A stretch of DNA of 64,000 nt, from assembly GCF_007565055.1 (NCBI RefSeq), contig NC_044553.1, positions 104,011,858 through 104,075,857 on the forward strand, given 5' to 3'. Below are positions 1 to 9,103 of this stretch, one piece after another; the first letter of the stretch is position 1; each line of letters begins with the position of its first letter. A program made the position numbers and the translations under genes. The stretch comes from Rhinopithecus roxellana. Its lineage: Eukaryota; Chordata; Mammalia; Primates; Cercopithecidae. The notes beneath the pieces were generated by a model. The model did not search any database, was not told the origin of the DNA, and was given only the letters and a program-made list of their open reading frames with translations.

Positions 1-240
1 GTGTCAATCTAAGAAAACATAGCAATCTTAAATGTGTGTACCAAACAACAGAGCTGCAAAATATGTGAAAGCAAAAGCTGACAGAAACAAAAGGAGAAAT
101 AGCCAAATCTACAACTACAGTTGGAGACCTCAACACTCCTCTCTCAACAATTGAGAGAACAACTAGACAGAAAATCAGCAAGCATATAGAAGAACTCAAC
201 ACCACCGTCCAGGTTCATGAATTGGAAGGCTATTAGCTAG
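1..240 (+). mobile_element. L1 ORF2 remnant (endonuclease/RT region)
   Basis: The text resembles an older L1 ORF2: a run through 'ATGTGTGTACC...AACAACAGAGC', then 'ACAACTAGACAGAAAATCAGCAAG', and at about 205-235 a piece like the L1 'GTTCATGGATTGGAAG' block. The two parts lie closer together than in an intact L1, so an internal deletion is inferred. The 5' side runs off the window. No open frame survives. Confidence 0.6.
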
Positions 241-900
241 TAAAGACAAAGGAAGTAGAATAGCTCAAACAATTTTGAAAAGAAAGAATGAAGTAGAAAA
301 ATCAGTTTACCTCATTTTTAGTCCTTCTTATTCAGCTATGGTAATCATAACTGTGTGATAAAAGTGGAAGGATAAATTCTGGAGTCTGGACCACATAGCA
401 GAACAAAATAAACAATACACGATTCACTCTAGAGCATATCTAACATTCCAAACTGATCCCAGAACTAATACCTCCTGAGTAACCAATACCTCAAGCTTAA
501 CCTAAAATAAGGTATCACTCTGCCCCGCCCCCATCCCCTGCTTGCCCTATCCCACACAAGACATCACTGGTCCTCCTTAGTGATACCTTCCCTTACTGAT
601 AAGGAGTACACTTGGCCCAGACCTCTGGAATGGGAAGATGGAGGCTTACTCAAGTCAAATTTATCATCTTAAAACTCTTTTTTCTCTCTTCTGATTTGGG
701 GTTTCTGTTTCCAATATTTCCTACTATTTCACTTTTCCTTTTCACAAAATCATTTTTCCTTGAAATATGGTCTCCTTTTGCCACTGTATTTTCTTTATTC
801 TGATTACTATCGGGGTTAAATTTTAATTTTCTGTCTATCGTTTTTCCTCAAGATGATTAAGGATAATTCTCTAAAACCCAGAAGAATAAAAACATATTTT
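241..900. other. Unassigned sequence, no gene seen
   Basis: This stretch holds no recognisable exon, RNA gene or repeat. A 63-codon frame at 612-803 is Ile/Leu/Phe-rich and comes from T-rich DNA; it is treated as chance. Confidence 0.4.
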
Positions 901-1030
901 GCCAGGTGCGGTGGCTCACGCCTGTAATCCCAGTGCTTTGAGAGGCCGAGATGGGAGGATGTCTTGAACCCAGGAGTTCGAGACCAGCCTTAGCAACATG
1001 GTGAGACCCTGTCTCAAACAAACAAAAACA
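901..1030 (+). mobile_element. Free left Alu monomer (FLAM-like)
   Basis: It begins GCCAGGTGCGGTGGCTCACGCC and ends after GAGACCCTGTCTC with an A-rich tail (CAAACAAACAAAAACA). It is about 120 bp, with no right monomer, which matches a fossil Alu monomer. Confidence 0.75.
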
Positions 1031-1117
1031 CGTTTTAGATTCATATTTGGTTTAAACTTTTTCTGTTTTGGCTTCTACCCTAATTTGGCTTATCTCCAGT
1101 AGGAGGAGATGAGTTGC

Positions 1118-1415
1118 TTTTTTTTTTATTTTTGAGAAGGAGTCTCGCTCTGTCGCCCAGGCTGGAGTGCAGTGGCCGGATCTCAGCTCACTGCAAGCTC
1201 CGCCTCCCGGGTTTACGCCATTCTCCTGCCTCAGCCTCCCGAGTAGCTGGGACCACAGGCGCCCGCCACCTCGCCCGGCTAGTTTTTTGTATTTTTTAGT
1301 AGAGACGGGGTTTCACCGGGTTAGTCAGGATGGTCTCGATCTCCTGACCTCGTGATCCGCCCGTCTCGGCCTCCCAAAGTGCTGGGATTACAGGCTTGAG
1401 CCACCGCGCCCGGCC
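1118..1415 (-). mobile_element. AluY, Old World monkey type
   Basis: Full-length Alu in minus orientation: T-rich tail, GAGAAGGAGTCTCGCTCTG, ending CCGCGCCCGGCC. It has the bases GTGGCCGGATCTCAGCTCACTG and CGCCACCTCGCCCGGCTAG, which mark cercopithecid AluY copies. A second T run (1416-1431) follows the head. Confidence 0.9.
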
Positions 1416-1859
1416 TTTTTTTTTTTTTTTTAACTCATATGTGACACATTAACTTTTGGCATAAAACTGATGAAAAGTAGTTCCTGAGCTTAGGGGAAAA
1501 ATATAGTTGGCAGGGCTACATGGGTTAGAAATAACTGAGTAGGGATGCTCCGGAAACAGAAAATCTGTCTGGGAGGTAAGAGAGGCCAATGAGAGCAAGA
1601 GCTTTGCTGAGTAATCCTAAACAGCAAATGCTAACTTCCTTTCCCTGTGCTTATACCTTTTTACCTCCTCCTCTGCAGTCTATGGCACTTCCTGAGGTTG
1701 TATGGATTGTAGCTGTTCAGAAACTCTAAAGCCGTTGGAATCTGATGTCTTCAGAAATTAAACATTCTATGTCTGTTCCTCAGCAAGATAACTATCATCA
1801 ATATACCTCATTTATAAGAACTTTCATTATGGGATACCTCCAGGAAAGAACTTAAAAAC
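1416..1859. other. Unassigned sequence, no gene seen
   Basis: After a T run, this is non-repetitive sequence with no convincing ORF or RNA gene. Confidence 0.4.
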
Positions 1860-2312
1860 TGTTTTGGAAGCAACCCAAATGTCAATTTCTGAAAGATGAA
1901 TGGATTGATAAAATGTGGTATATACATATAATAGATTATTATTCAGCCTTAAATGGGAATGAAATTCTAATACATGCTACAACATCGACGAACTTGAAAA
2001 GTAAGTGAAAAAAGCCAGACACTAAAGGACAAATACCAAATGATTCCACTTACGTAAGTTACCTAAAGTAGTCAAATTCATAAACAGAGCACAGAATGGT
2101 GGTTGTCAGGGCAGCAGGGAGAGGGGGATGAGGAGCTATTGTTTAAGGGATACAGAATTTCAGTTTGGGAAGATGACAAAAGTCTGGAGATGAATGGTGG
2201 CAATAGTTGCACAACAACATGAAGTAGTTAATGCCACTGAACTGTATACTGAAAAACGGTTAAAATGGTAAATTTTATATTAAATATATTTTACAACAAT
2301 AAAAGATTTTAT
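1860..2312 (+). mobile_element. L1M-type LINE, 3' end
   Basis: The end of ORF2 and the 3' UTR of an older L1 are recognisable: GAATGGATTGATAAAATGTGG, TTATTATTCAGCC, then 'AGAATGGTGGTTGTCAGGG' and 'CTGAACTGTATACTGAAAAACGG', ending in an AATAAAA-like stretch. It is 5' truncated. An Alu inserted at its end, with target duplication GATTTTATCA. Confidence 0.75.
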
Positions 2313-2361
2313 CAGTCCAGACATGGTGGCTGACGCCTGTAATGCCAGCACTTTGGGAGGC

Positions 2362-2747
2362 TGTCCGGAGCCGTGAGGCCCGGAAATTGCCACGGCCTCT
2401 GTTGCTTAAGCTCCGCATTGTGGAGACAAGATGGCACACTTCCTGGTTCTTCATCATCAACTTTACCCGCGCGCGTGAACTTTTCCCGCCCGCGCTTAGA
2501 TAACCTCCCATGCCCGGGAAAGACTAAGTCTACCGAGCATGCGCCTGGTGACGTCTCTCATTATTCTCCTCCCCGCCTGCTCTGAGCCCTTCCTCTTCCC
2601 TGCCAGCCTATATAAGGCATTGCACCGCCGCCGTTAAACGAGACTTGATCAGGCTATTTGTCTTGTCTCCATTTCTCGTGTTTTCTTGTCTCCTCCATTC
2701 CCACTCCCCCTTCCAGGGTCTGTTCGACTGTCCTGCAGGTCGGGACA
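2362..2747 (+). mobile_element. Solo LTR, simian type-D/SERV-like betaretrovirus
   Basis: This 386-bp block starts TGTCCGGAG and ends CGGGACA, so its ends are short inverted repeats of the TG...CA type. It is flanked by a 6-bp duplication GGAGGC at 2356-2361 and 2748-2753. It carries a TATA box (TATATAAG, 2609-2616), a CRE/ATF-like TGACGTCT (2549-2556) and a CpG-rich segment around 2465-2500. There is no internal retroviral sequence, so it is the product of LTR-LTR recombination. The 6-bp duplication fits a betaretrovirus, and the start resembles LTRs of simian type-D and SERV elements; that family call is from memory. Retained CpGs suggest a young copy. Confidence 0.82.
2549..2616 (+). promoter_or_regulatory. 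LTR core promoter elements (CRE-like site and TATA box)
   Basis: TGACGTCT at 2549-2556 is close to the CRE consensus, and TATATAAG at 2609-2616 is a good TATA box. The expected transcription start is 25-30 bp downstream, near 2638-2645. No canonical AATAAA is visible in the LTR. Whether this LTR is active cannot be judged from sequence. Confidence 0.6.
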
Positions 2748-3011
2748 GGAGGCCAAGGCAGGCAAATCACTTGAGGTCAGGAGTTTGAGACCAGCCTGGC
2801 CAACATGGTGGAACCCAGCCCCTACTAAAAATACAAAAAACTTAGCTGAGTATGGTGGCAAGCACCTGTAGTCCCAGTTACTTGGGAGGCTGAGGCAGGA
2901 GAATTGCTTGAACCTGGGAGGAGGAGGTTGCAGTGAGCTGAGATGGTGCCACTACTCTAGCCTGGGCGACAGAGCGAGACTTAGTCTCAAAAAACAAACA
3001 GAAAAGGATTT

Positions 3012-3246
3012 TATCATAAAAATTTTAAATATAAACAACAACAGGCAGAATAGCATAATGAACTGCCATGTACACATCACTCAGCTGCAATAATTATCAG
3101 CTCACAGCCAATCTAATTTCAACTATATACCCATTCACTTCCTTCTGTCAGATTATTTTGAAACAAATCCCAGACATATCATTTCATCTGTAAATATGTT
3201 GGAATGCATTTCTAAATATAAGAACACTTTAAAAGATAAGCAAAGG
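3012..3246 (+). mobile_element. Ancient interspersed repeat (L1M 3' UTR type?), part 1
   Basis: The wording 'ATCCCAGACATATCATTTCATCTGTAAATAT' and 'ACATCACTCAGCTGCAATAATTATCA' belongs to a widespread old mammalian repeat. It continues after the Alu tower at about 4883-5160. I could not assign the family with certainty. Confidence 0.5.
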
Positions 3247-3527
3247 GGCCGGGGGCGGTGGCTCACGCCTGTAATCCCAACACTTTGGGAGGCCGAGGTG
3301 GGTGGATCACAAGGTCATGAGATCGAGACCATTCTGGCTAACACGGTGAAACCCTGTCTCTACTAAAAATACAAAAAATTAGCCAGGCGTGGTGGTGGGT
3401 GCCTGTAGTCCCAGCTACTTGGGAAGCTGAGGCAGGAGAATGGCATGAACCCAGGAGGCAGAGCTTGCAGTGAGCCGAGATTGCGCCACTGCACTCCAGC
3501 CTGGGTGACAGAGCAAGACTCTGCCTC

Positions 3528-3585
<58 letters not shown>
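3247..3585 (+). mobile_element. Alu, plus strand, with A/TA tail
   Basis: Full-length Alu starting GGCCGGGGGCGGTGGCTCACGCC. The poly(A) from about 3529 runs into a (TA)n microsatellite ending near 3585. It is the first of five Alus stacked at one site. Confidence 0.92.
3557..3585. repeat. (TA)n microsatellite in Alu tail
   Basis: About 14 TA units follow directly on a run of about 28 A, so the microsatellite grew from the Alu tail. Confidence 0.9.
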
Positions 3586-3590
<5 letters not shown>

Positions 3591-3591
3591 A

Positions 3592-3898
3592 GGCCAGTTG
3601 CAGTGGCTCATGCCTATAGTCCCAGCACTTTCAGAGGCCGAGGTGGGCGGATCATGAAGTCAGGAGTTCGAGACCAGCCTGGCCAACATGGTGAAACACC
3701 ATCTCTACTAAAAATACAAAAATTAGTTGGGCGTGGTGGCAGGCGCCTGTAATCCCAGATGCTCGGGAGGCTGAGGCAGGAGAATCGCTTAAGCCCAGGA
3801 GGTGGAGGCTGCAGTGAGCCAAGATCGCACCTTTGCACTCCACCATTGGCGACAGAGCAAGACTCTGTCTCAAAAAAAAAAAAAAAAAAAAAAAAAAA
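3592..3898 (+). mobile_element. Alu, plus strand
   Basis: Full length, starting GGCCAGTTGCAGTGGCTCATGCC, with a 27-A tail at 3872-3898. It directly abuts the next Alu with no spacer. Confidence 0.92.
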
Positions 3899-4205
3899 GG
3901 CCGGGCTCGGTGGCTCAAGCCTGTAATCCCAGCACTTTGGGAGGCCGAGACGGGTGGATCACGAGGTCAGGAGTTCGAGACCATCCTGGCTAACATGGTG
4001 AAACCCCGTCTCTACTAAAAATACAAAAAACTAGCCGGGCGAGGTGGCGGGCGCCTGTAGTCCCAGCTACTCAGGAGGCTGAGGCAGGAGAATGGCGTAA
4101 ACCCGGGAGGCGGAACTTGCAGTGAGCTGAGATCCGGCCACTGCACTCCAGCCTGGGCGACAGAGCGAGACTTCGTCTCAAAAAAAAAAAAAAAAAAAAA
4201 AAAAA
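3899..4205 (+). mobile_element. AluY, Old World monkey type
   Basis: Full length. It has the AACTAGCCGGGCGAGGTGG and GATCCGGCCACTGCACTCC blocks and a 25-A tail. It inserted at the tail of the preceding Alu. Confidence 0.92.
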
Positions 4206-4215
4206 GATAAGCACA

Positions 4216-4519
4216 GGCCGGGCTTGTTGGCTCATGCCTGTAGTCCCAGCACTTTGGGAGGCCAAGGCAGGTGGATCACTTGAGGTCAGGAGTTTGAGAC
4301 GAACCTGGCCAACTTGGTGAAACCTTATCTCTACTACCAGCACGAAAAAATTAGCTGGGGGTGGTAGCACGTGCCTGTAAACCCAGTTACTTGGGAGGCT
4401 GAGGCAGGAGAATCGCTTCAACCTGGGCGATGGAGGTTGCAGTGAGCTGAGATTGCACCACTGCACTCCAGCCTGGGTGACAGAGCAAGACTCTGTCTCA
4501 AAAAAAAAAAAAAAAAAAA
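4216..4519 (+). mobile_element. Alu, plus strand
   Basis: Full length, starting GGCCGGGCTTGTTGGCTCATGCC. It is bordered by AAGATAAGCACA before and AAGATAAGTACA after, a target duplication that recurs at 3232. Confidence 0.92.
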
Positions 4520-4528
4520 GATAAGTAC

Positions 4529-4530
<2 letters not shown>

Positions 4531-4559
<29 letters not shown>

Positions 4560-4836
4560 ACAGTCTCACTCTGTCACCTAGGCTGGAGTGCAGTGTCATG
4601 ATCTTGGCTCACTGCAACCTCTGCCTCCCGGGTTCAAGTGATGCTCATGCCTCAGCCTCCCAAATAGCTGGGATTACAGGTGCTCACCACCATGCCTGGC
4701 TAATTTTTCTATTTTTGGAAGAGACAGGGTTTCACCATGTTGGCCAGGCTGGTCTCAAGCTCCTGACTTCAAGTGATCTGCCTACCTCAGCCTCCCAAAG
4801 TGCTGGGATTATAGGCATGAGCCACTGCGCCCGACC
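4531..4836 (-). mobile_element. Alu, minus strand
   Basis: Full length, 26-T tail then GAGACAGTCTCACTCTG, ending near CGCCCGACC. It lies 11 bp from the preceding plus-strand Alu, giving a tight inverted pair. Confidence 0.92.
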
Positions 4837-4882
4837 CAATAAAATGTTCTATTATTGTAAAATATATTTAATATAAAATTTA
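4837..4882 (-). repeat. Inverted copy of L1 3'-end sequence
   Basis: 4855-4882 is an exact 28-bp reverse complement of 2269-2296, and the match extends with few differences to 4839-4882 against 2269-2312. See findings. Confidence 0.7.
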
Positions 4883-5160
4883 TGTAACATAAATGTAACA
4901 TAAATGACTCATATTTCTGAGTCATAATTGTTTTTTGAATAAGGATCTTAAAAATTCCCATACATTGAAATTGCCTGATATCTCTCTTAAGACTCTGTAG
5001 AAACTTTTTCTCCATTTAGCTTTTCTCCCTTATAGTTTAAGGCATATGATTGCTCATGGAGAATTTCCTCCATTTAGATTTTACCGACTGCATCCCTATG
5101 GTATCATGTAACATAGTCTCCAGTCTTCTATGCTTCTTGCAAACTGGTAGTTGAATCTAG
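4883..5160 (+). mobile_element. Ancient interspersed repeat, part 2
   Basis: Continuation of the old repeat at 3012-3246, with wording like 'CATTGAAATTGCCTGATATCTCTCTTAAG' and 'CTGCATCCCTATGGTATCATGTAACAT...AACTGGTAGTT'. It was split by the Alu tower. Family uncertain. Confidence 0.45.
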
Positions 5161-5290
5161 AGGCTGGGTTTGGTGGTACATGCATGTAGTCCCAGCTACT
5201 TGGGATGCTGACGTAGGAGGACTGCTTGAGCCCAGTAGTTCAAGTGTAGCCTGGGCAACACAACAAGACCCTATCTCTTAATAAAATAAA
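5161..5290 (+). mobile_element. Alu monomer fragment
   Basis: About 125 bp, starting GGCTGGGTTTGGTGG and ending CAAGACCCTATCTCTTA. Only one monomer is present and it is diverged; it is a fossil monomer or an old truncated Alu. Confidence 0.65.
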
Positions 5291-5408
5291 ATATTATGGT
5301 CCTGATGAACTGAAAAGGCCAGTTCATTTATCAAAGATTAACAAGAACCTCCTCTGTAAGTCACTAGGCATGTGGTACTTGGGATACAGATATAAAAAAA
5401 TAGTTATT

Positions 5409-5718
5409 CCAGTTGGGTATGGTGGCTCACGCCTGTAATCCCAGCACTTTGGGAGGCTGAGGCAGGTGGATCATTTGAGGTCAGGAGTTTGAGACCAGCC
5501 TGACCAACATGGTGAAACCCTGTCTCTACTAAAAATATAAAAAAAATTAGCCGGGCATGGTGGCACATGCTTGTAGTCCCAGCTACTCGGGAGGCTGAGG
5601 CAGGAGAATTGCTTGAACCCAGGAGACAGAGGTTGCAGTGAGCCGAGATCGCACCACTGTACTCCAGCCTGGGAGACAAAGTGAGACTCTGTCTCAAACA
5701 AACAAAAAAAACAACCAA
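5409..5718 (+). mobile_element. Alu (AluS-like), plus strand
   Basis: Full dimer from GGTATGGTGGCTCACGCC to a CAAACAAACAAAAAAAACAACC tail. Confidence 0.9.
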
Positions 5719-5721
5719 ACG

Positions 5722-6145
5722 CAGTTATCTCTAACCTCAAGGACTTTGCAGTCAAATTATTATAATACAATGTATGCACTAAGACAGAACACAAAGGATG
5801 GGCACTTCAATCAGACTGTGGGTGAGGAAGGTGGTCAGGGAAGTCACCACAGAGGAAGTGACAGCTGAGCTGAGTTTTCAGATGAACTAGCCCGGCAAGG
5901 AATGGGAATTTCCAAGGACAGGAGCAGCAAGTTGAAGGTGTAGGCTCTTTATTAGCATGCTGAATTTGAGGAACTGCAAGGTGTCAAATGTGACTCAAGC
6001 AGAGGTGTGGGAGGATGACATGGGACGTGCCAGAAATAAGACTGGAAATGAATGCAAGGGTTAGATCCCAGAGGTCTTTATAAGTTCTGTAAAGTGTTTT
6101 CCTGCCTGAAAGCAATGGGGGAAAATCAAAGGATTTAAAACCGGA
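5722..6145 (-). mobile_element. L2 LINE, antisense, 3' part
   Basis: Read on the minus strand, this is the region just inside the L2 3' end. The plus-strand wording (AAGGACTTTGCAGTC, then AGGAAGTGACAGCTGAGCTGAGTTTTCA) is the usual reverse complement of L2. It continues after an Alu at 6454-7110. Confidence 0.7.
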
Positions 6146-6151
6146 GAGTGA

Positions 6152-6453
6152 GCTGGGCGCGGTGGCTCATGCTTGTAATCCCAGCACTTTGGGAGGCCAA
6201 GGCAGGCGGATCACCTGAGTTCAAGACCTGCCTGACCAACATGGAGAAACCTCATCTCTACTAAAAACACAAAATTAGCTGGGTGTGGTGGCGCATGCCT
6301 GTAATCCCAGCTACTCAGGAGGCTGAGGCAGGAGAATCGCTTGAGCTCTGGAGGCGGAGGTGGTGGTGAGCTGAGATCGCGCCCTTGCACTCCAGCCTGG
6401 GCAACAAGAGCAAACCTCTGTCACAAACAAACAAAAAAACAAACAAACAAAAC
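6152..6453 (+). mobile_element. Alu, plus strand, inside L2
   Basis: Full dimer with a CAAACAAACAAAA tail. The duplication GGAGAGTGA at 6143-6151 and 6454-6462 is the target site and shows it inserted into the L2. Confidence 0.9.
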
Positions 6454-7110
6454 AGGAGAGTGACATGACTTCCATTTAAGAGAGATCAAAATTGTGGACT
6501 GCATGAAGGCTGGGCTACAAAAGGGAGATCAATTAGGAGGGTTCTGCAGTAATTCAGGCAAGAGATAATGAAAAAACTGGCAGTAAAGATGAAGAGAACA
6601 GAGCCCTCTGGGAGTTAGTAAAGCAGAACGGAGCAGACTTAGTCACTAACTGGATATGGGAAATAAGGAGAGGGACAAAGGAAGACAGATTGGACAGCTG
6701 GAGTCTATGAGAGGAGGAGCTTTTGATATCCCAAGGTGGGAGAGATCTAGTAGGCTGCCAGTTATGTGGCTCTCTACCACTTAGGAGAGGGATCTGGGCT
6801 GCAAATAAAGATTTGGGAGTCAGGGAACATGCAATGGCAGGTGCCACCAGAGAGTAGATGAGCTGTAACAGGATAGGTAAAGACTCTGGAGGGAAGATAA
6901 TGGAGGATGACACTTGAGGAATACCATTATTTGAAGGATGGGGTGCTAAGAAAAGTTTGTAACAGAGACTGAAGCATGACCAAAAAGATGAAAACCCAGG
7001 AGACAGTGGTCTCTCAGAAAGGGACTATAAGGAGCATTTCAAGAAGGAGGGAGCGGCTATGTACCAGTGCTACAGGGAACCCATGTCAGATAGAACCAAA
7101 GTGTGGCCTG
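6454..7110 (-). mobile_element. L2 LINE, antisense, reverse transcriptase region
   Basis: The minus-strand frame 6913-6554 contains a peptide like the conserved 'SHIQLVTKS...FCFTNS' segment of L2 (family form xHIQSVTKSCRFYL). The plus-strand phrase ATTTCAAGAAGGAGGGAGCGGCT near 7035 is the reverse complement of the L2 RT 'HSLLLE' block. Several stops and shifts remove coding capacity. Confidence 0.75.
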
Positions 7111-7340
7111 CAACCCAGGGGAGTCATTCTGATGATGCCAGAGGGGGCAGGAGTGAGATTTCAGTTGGTTCCCTAAATCCTATATAAGGATGCAGTTTGT
7201 TTTGCCTAGAGAGACTCTGTCCTACAAGTATAGCTCTATTTTGTCTGAACAAACAATCAGTTCTGCTCTTCATTTCAGATACTGAGTGTTGTGGCCTCTT
7301 CCAAATCCCACCTCCCAGAAGCTTCACTGCAAAGGGAGAA

Positions 7341-7342
<2 letters not shown>

Positions 7343-7378
<36 letters not shown>
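7343..7378. repeat. (GT)n microsatellite
   Basis: About 18 GT units placed where the minus-strand Alu that follows should have its T tail. Confidence 0.95.
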
Positions 7379-7381
<3 letters not shown>

Positions 7382-7657
7382 TCTCATTCTGTCACCCAGG
7401 CTGGAGGACTGCAGTGGCATGAATCACGCTATCTGCAGCCTCAACCTCCTGGGCTCAAGTGATTCTCTCACCTCCGCCTCCTGAGTAGCTGGGAGTATAG
7501 GTGCACACCACCATACCTGGCTAATTTTTGTATTATTTGTAGAGATGGAGTTTCACCACGTTGCCCAGGCTGGTCTGGAACTCCTGACCTCAAGCAATCT
7601 GCCTGCCTTGGCCTCCCAAAGTACTGGGATTACAGGCATAAGCCACTGCACCCAACC
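7379..7657 (-). mobile_element. Alu, minus strand
   Basis: Starts GTCTCATTCTGTCACCCAGG and ends CCACTGCACCCAACC. The first bases of the tail are replaced by (GT)n. The copy is diverged, probably AluJ or old AluS. Confidence 0.88.
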
Positions 7658-7664
7658 AGCAGAA

Positions 7665-8220
7665 AGTTTCTCAATTTTTTTAAGGATGGAAGGGACTTGA
7701 GAATATTCATATTCTGATCAGAAAAAGCAAGTAGCAAGGTAGAGGCTGAAGATATGGGCACAGAAAAGAAAACAAGGTTCCTGAGAAAGCCGGGGACAGA
7801 ATCTAGAGAACAGGTGGACAGAACACCTCTTGTGACTGAGATGGCAGGAAAAGGGTAGGTCTAAAAACAGGAAAATCTGATTGTGTGGTTTGTGTGTAGG
7901 TGTGTGTATGTGGTGTGTATGTAGAGATGTGAAGTCATTCATCCTGATATTTTCTATTTTCTGTGAGCAACAGGAGGCAAGTCATTGGCAGAGGGATGGT
8001 GGAGGGGGTGGAGTAGGAGGCTTGAGGGCAACAGTGGAGATGAGATATAGGCTGGTGTGGGGACTAGGAACAGGAGCTGACTACAGACACGTAGAGAGAG
8101 CTGGACAGGGTAAAGCCCAGTCATGGTTGGAGACCAGCCACACCCACAGGTAGCAGCAGTTCACCCAGTGGGGAGATTTACAGGGCTCAGCATCCAGCCT
8201 GCACCATGAAAGAAGACAGC
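7665..8220 (-). mobile_element. Probable further L2 sequence, antisense
   Basis: Purine-rich sequence with GGTGGAGGGGGTGGAGTAGGAGG and GAGAGAGCTGGACAGGG resembles upstream L2 in antisense and would continue 6454-7110. Support is weak. Confidence 0.35.
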
Positions 8221-8249
8221 CAGAGAGGACAATGACTACCTTCTTTTTA

Positions 8250-8564
8250 ATTCTTTTTTTTTTTTTTTTGTTATTGTTTTTGAGACAGGGTTTCACTCTG
8301 TCACCCAGGCTGCAGTGCAGCAGTGGTACAAACATGGCTCACTGCAGCCTGGATGTCCTGGGCTCAAGCCATCCTCCTGCTTCAGCATCCTGAGTAGCTG
8401 GTACCACAGGCATGTGCCACTACACCCAGCTAATTTTTTTCTTTTTTAGAGATGGGGTCTCACCATGTTACCCAAGCTAGACTCAAACTCCTGGGTTTAA
8501 GCAATCCTCCCACCTTGGCCTCCCAAAATGTTGGGATTACAGGCGTGAGATAACATGCCTGGCC
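8250..8564 (-). mobile_element. Alu, minus strand
   Basis: Full dimer: T-rich tail with a TTGTTATTGTTTTT break, GAGACAGGGTTTCACTCTG, ending CATGCCTGGCC. Diverged, AluJ-like. Confidence 0.88.
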
Positions 8565-9032
8565 ATGATTGACTTCTGGTTTCATGTTAATATTTGGCCA
8601 AAATGCACTTTCTGGTAGAAACATAATTGAAATGTCAGTCATCTAATATCATTCTTCCTATTTATTTACTATTAGTAATTGGAGCTACTATTTTAAATTT
8701 ATATCAGTATAGGATCCACGATTTTGTGTTCTGGTCCAAGGTAGGAATTCCTCAGGTACCCTCCTGCCTGCACCTGTGCCTCCCCTACTCCTCCACTATC
8801 CTTACCGTGTTATTAAAATGTATCAAGTTATCATTAACAAAAATATTAAACATTATTTACATACAATTTTTTGCATGTAAAGATGAAATTATCTTTGATA
8901 GTTTTCTATTATTTCTCATAGCAATTTATGAGGGAAGTTGGCAGTGTTTTCTCGTTTAGAGAATAAAGAAGCTAAAGGAAAAAGAAATTAGGGACTTAGT
9001 CAAGGAGTTCCTACATGGTAACATAAAGAAAG
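8565..9032. other. Unassigned sequence
   Basis: No gene or named repeat recognised. A 110-codon frame at 8627-8959 is hydrophobic and AT-rich with no family signature and is considered chance. Confidence 0.4.
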
Positions 9033-9103
9033 GATTTTGTTTTTGCAATTGCGAATTGTGCTGCTATAAACTTGCGTCTTTTTCGTATAATGACTTCCAT
9101 GCC
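9033..9103 (-). mobile_element. L1 5' piece in inverted orientation
   Basis: On the minus strand this reads as L1 '...TATACGAAAAAGACGC...TTTATAGCAGCACAATTC...', the segment lying just 5' of the L1 sequence that follows on the plus strand. This is the twin-priming arrangement. Confidence 0.7.

Larger units (their letters stand above)
2313..3004 (+). mobile_element. Alu split by a solo LTR
   Basis: The left end (2313-2361) and the remainder (2748-3004) form one plus-strand Alu when the LTR between them is left out. The insertion in the L1 tail is flanked by GATTTTATC on both sides (about 2304 and 3005). The Alu must predate the LTR. Confidence 0.85.

Noticed and set aside
2275..2585. Frames across the LTR at 2275-2585
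   Set aside because: They cover LTR, Alu and L1 junctions; LTRs of this type do not encode protein here.
3536..3590. A/TA tract as a regulatory element
   Set aside because: It is explained as an expanded Alu poly(A) tail.
4071..4466. 131-codon minus-strand frame and many similar ones (e.g. 62942-63328, 20206-20604, 45307-45714)
   Set aside because: Their peptides (SLALSPRLECSG, SPASASQVAGITG, VETGFHHVGQAGL) are translations of Alu elements.
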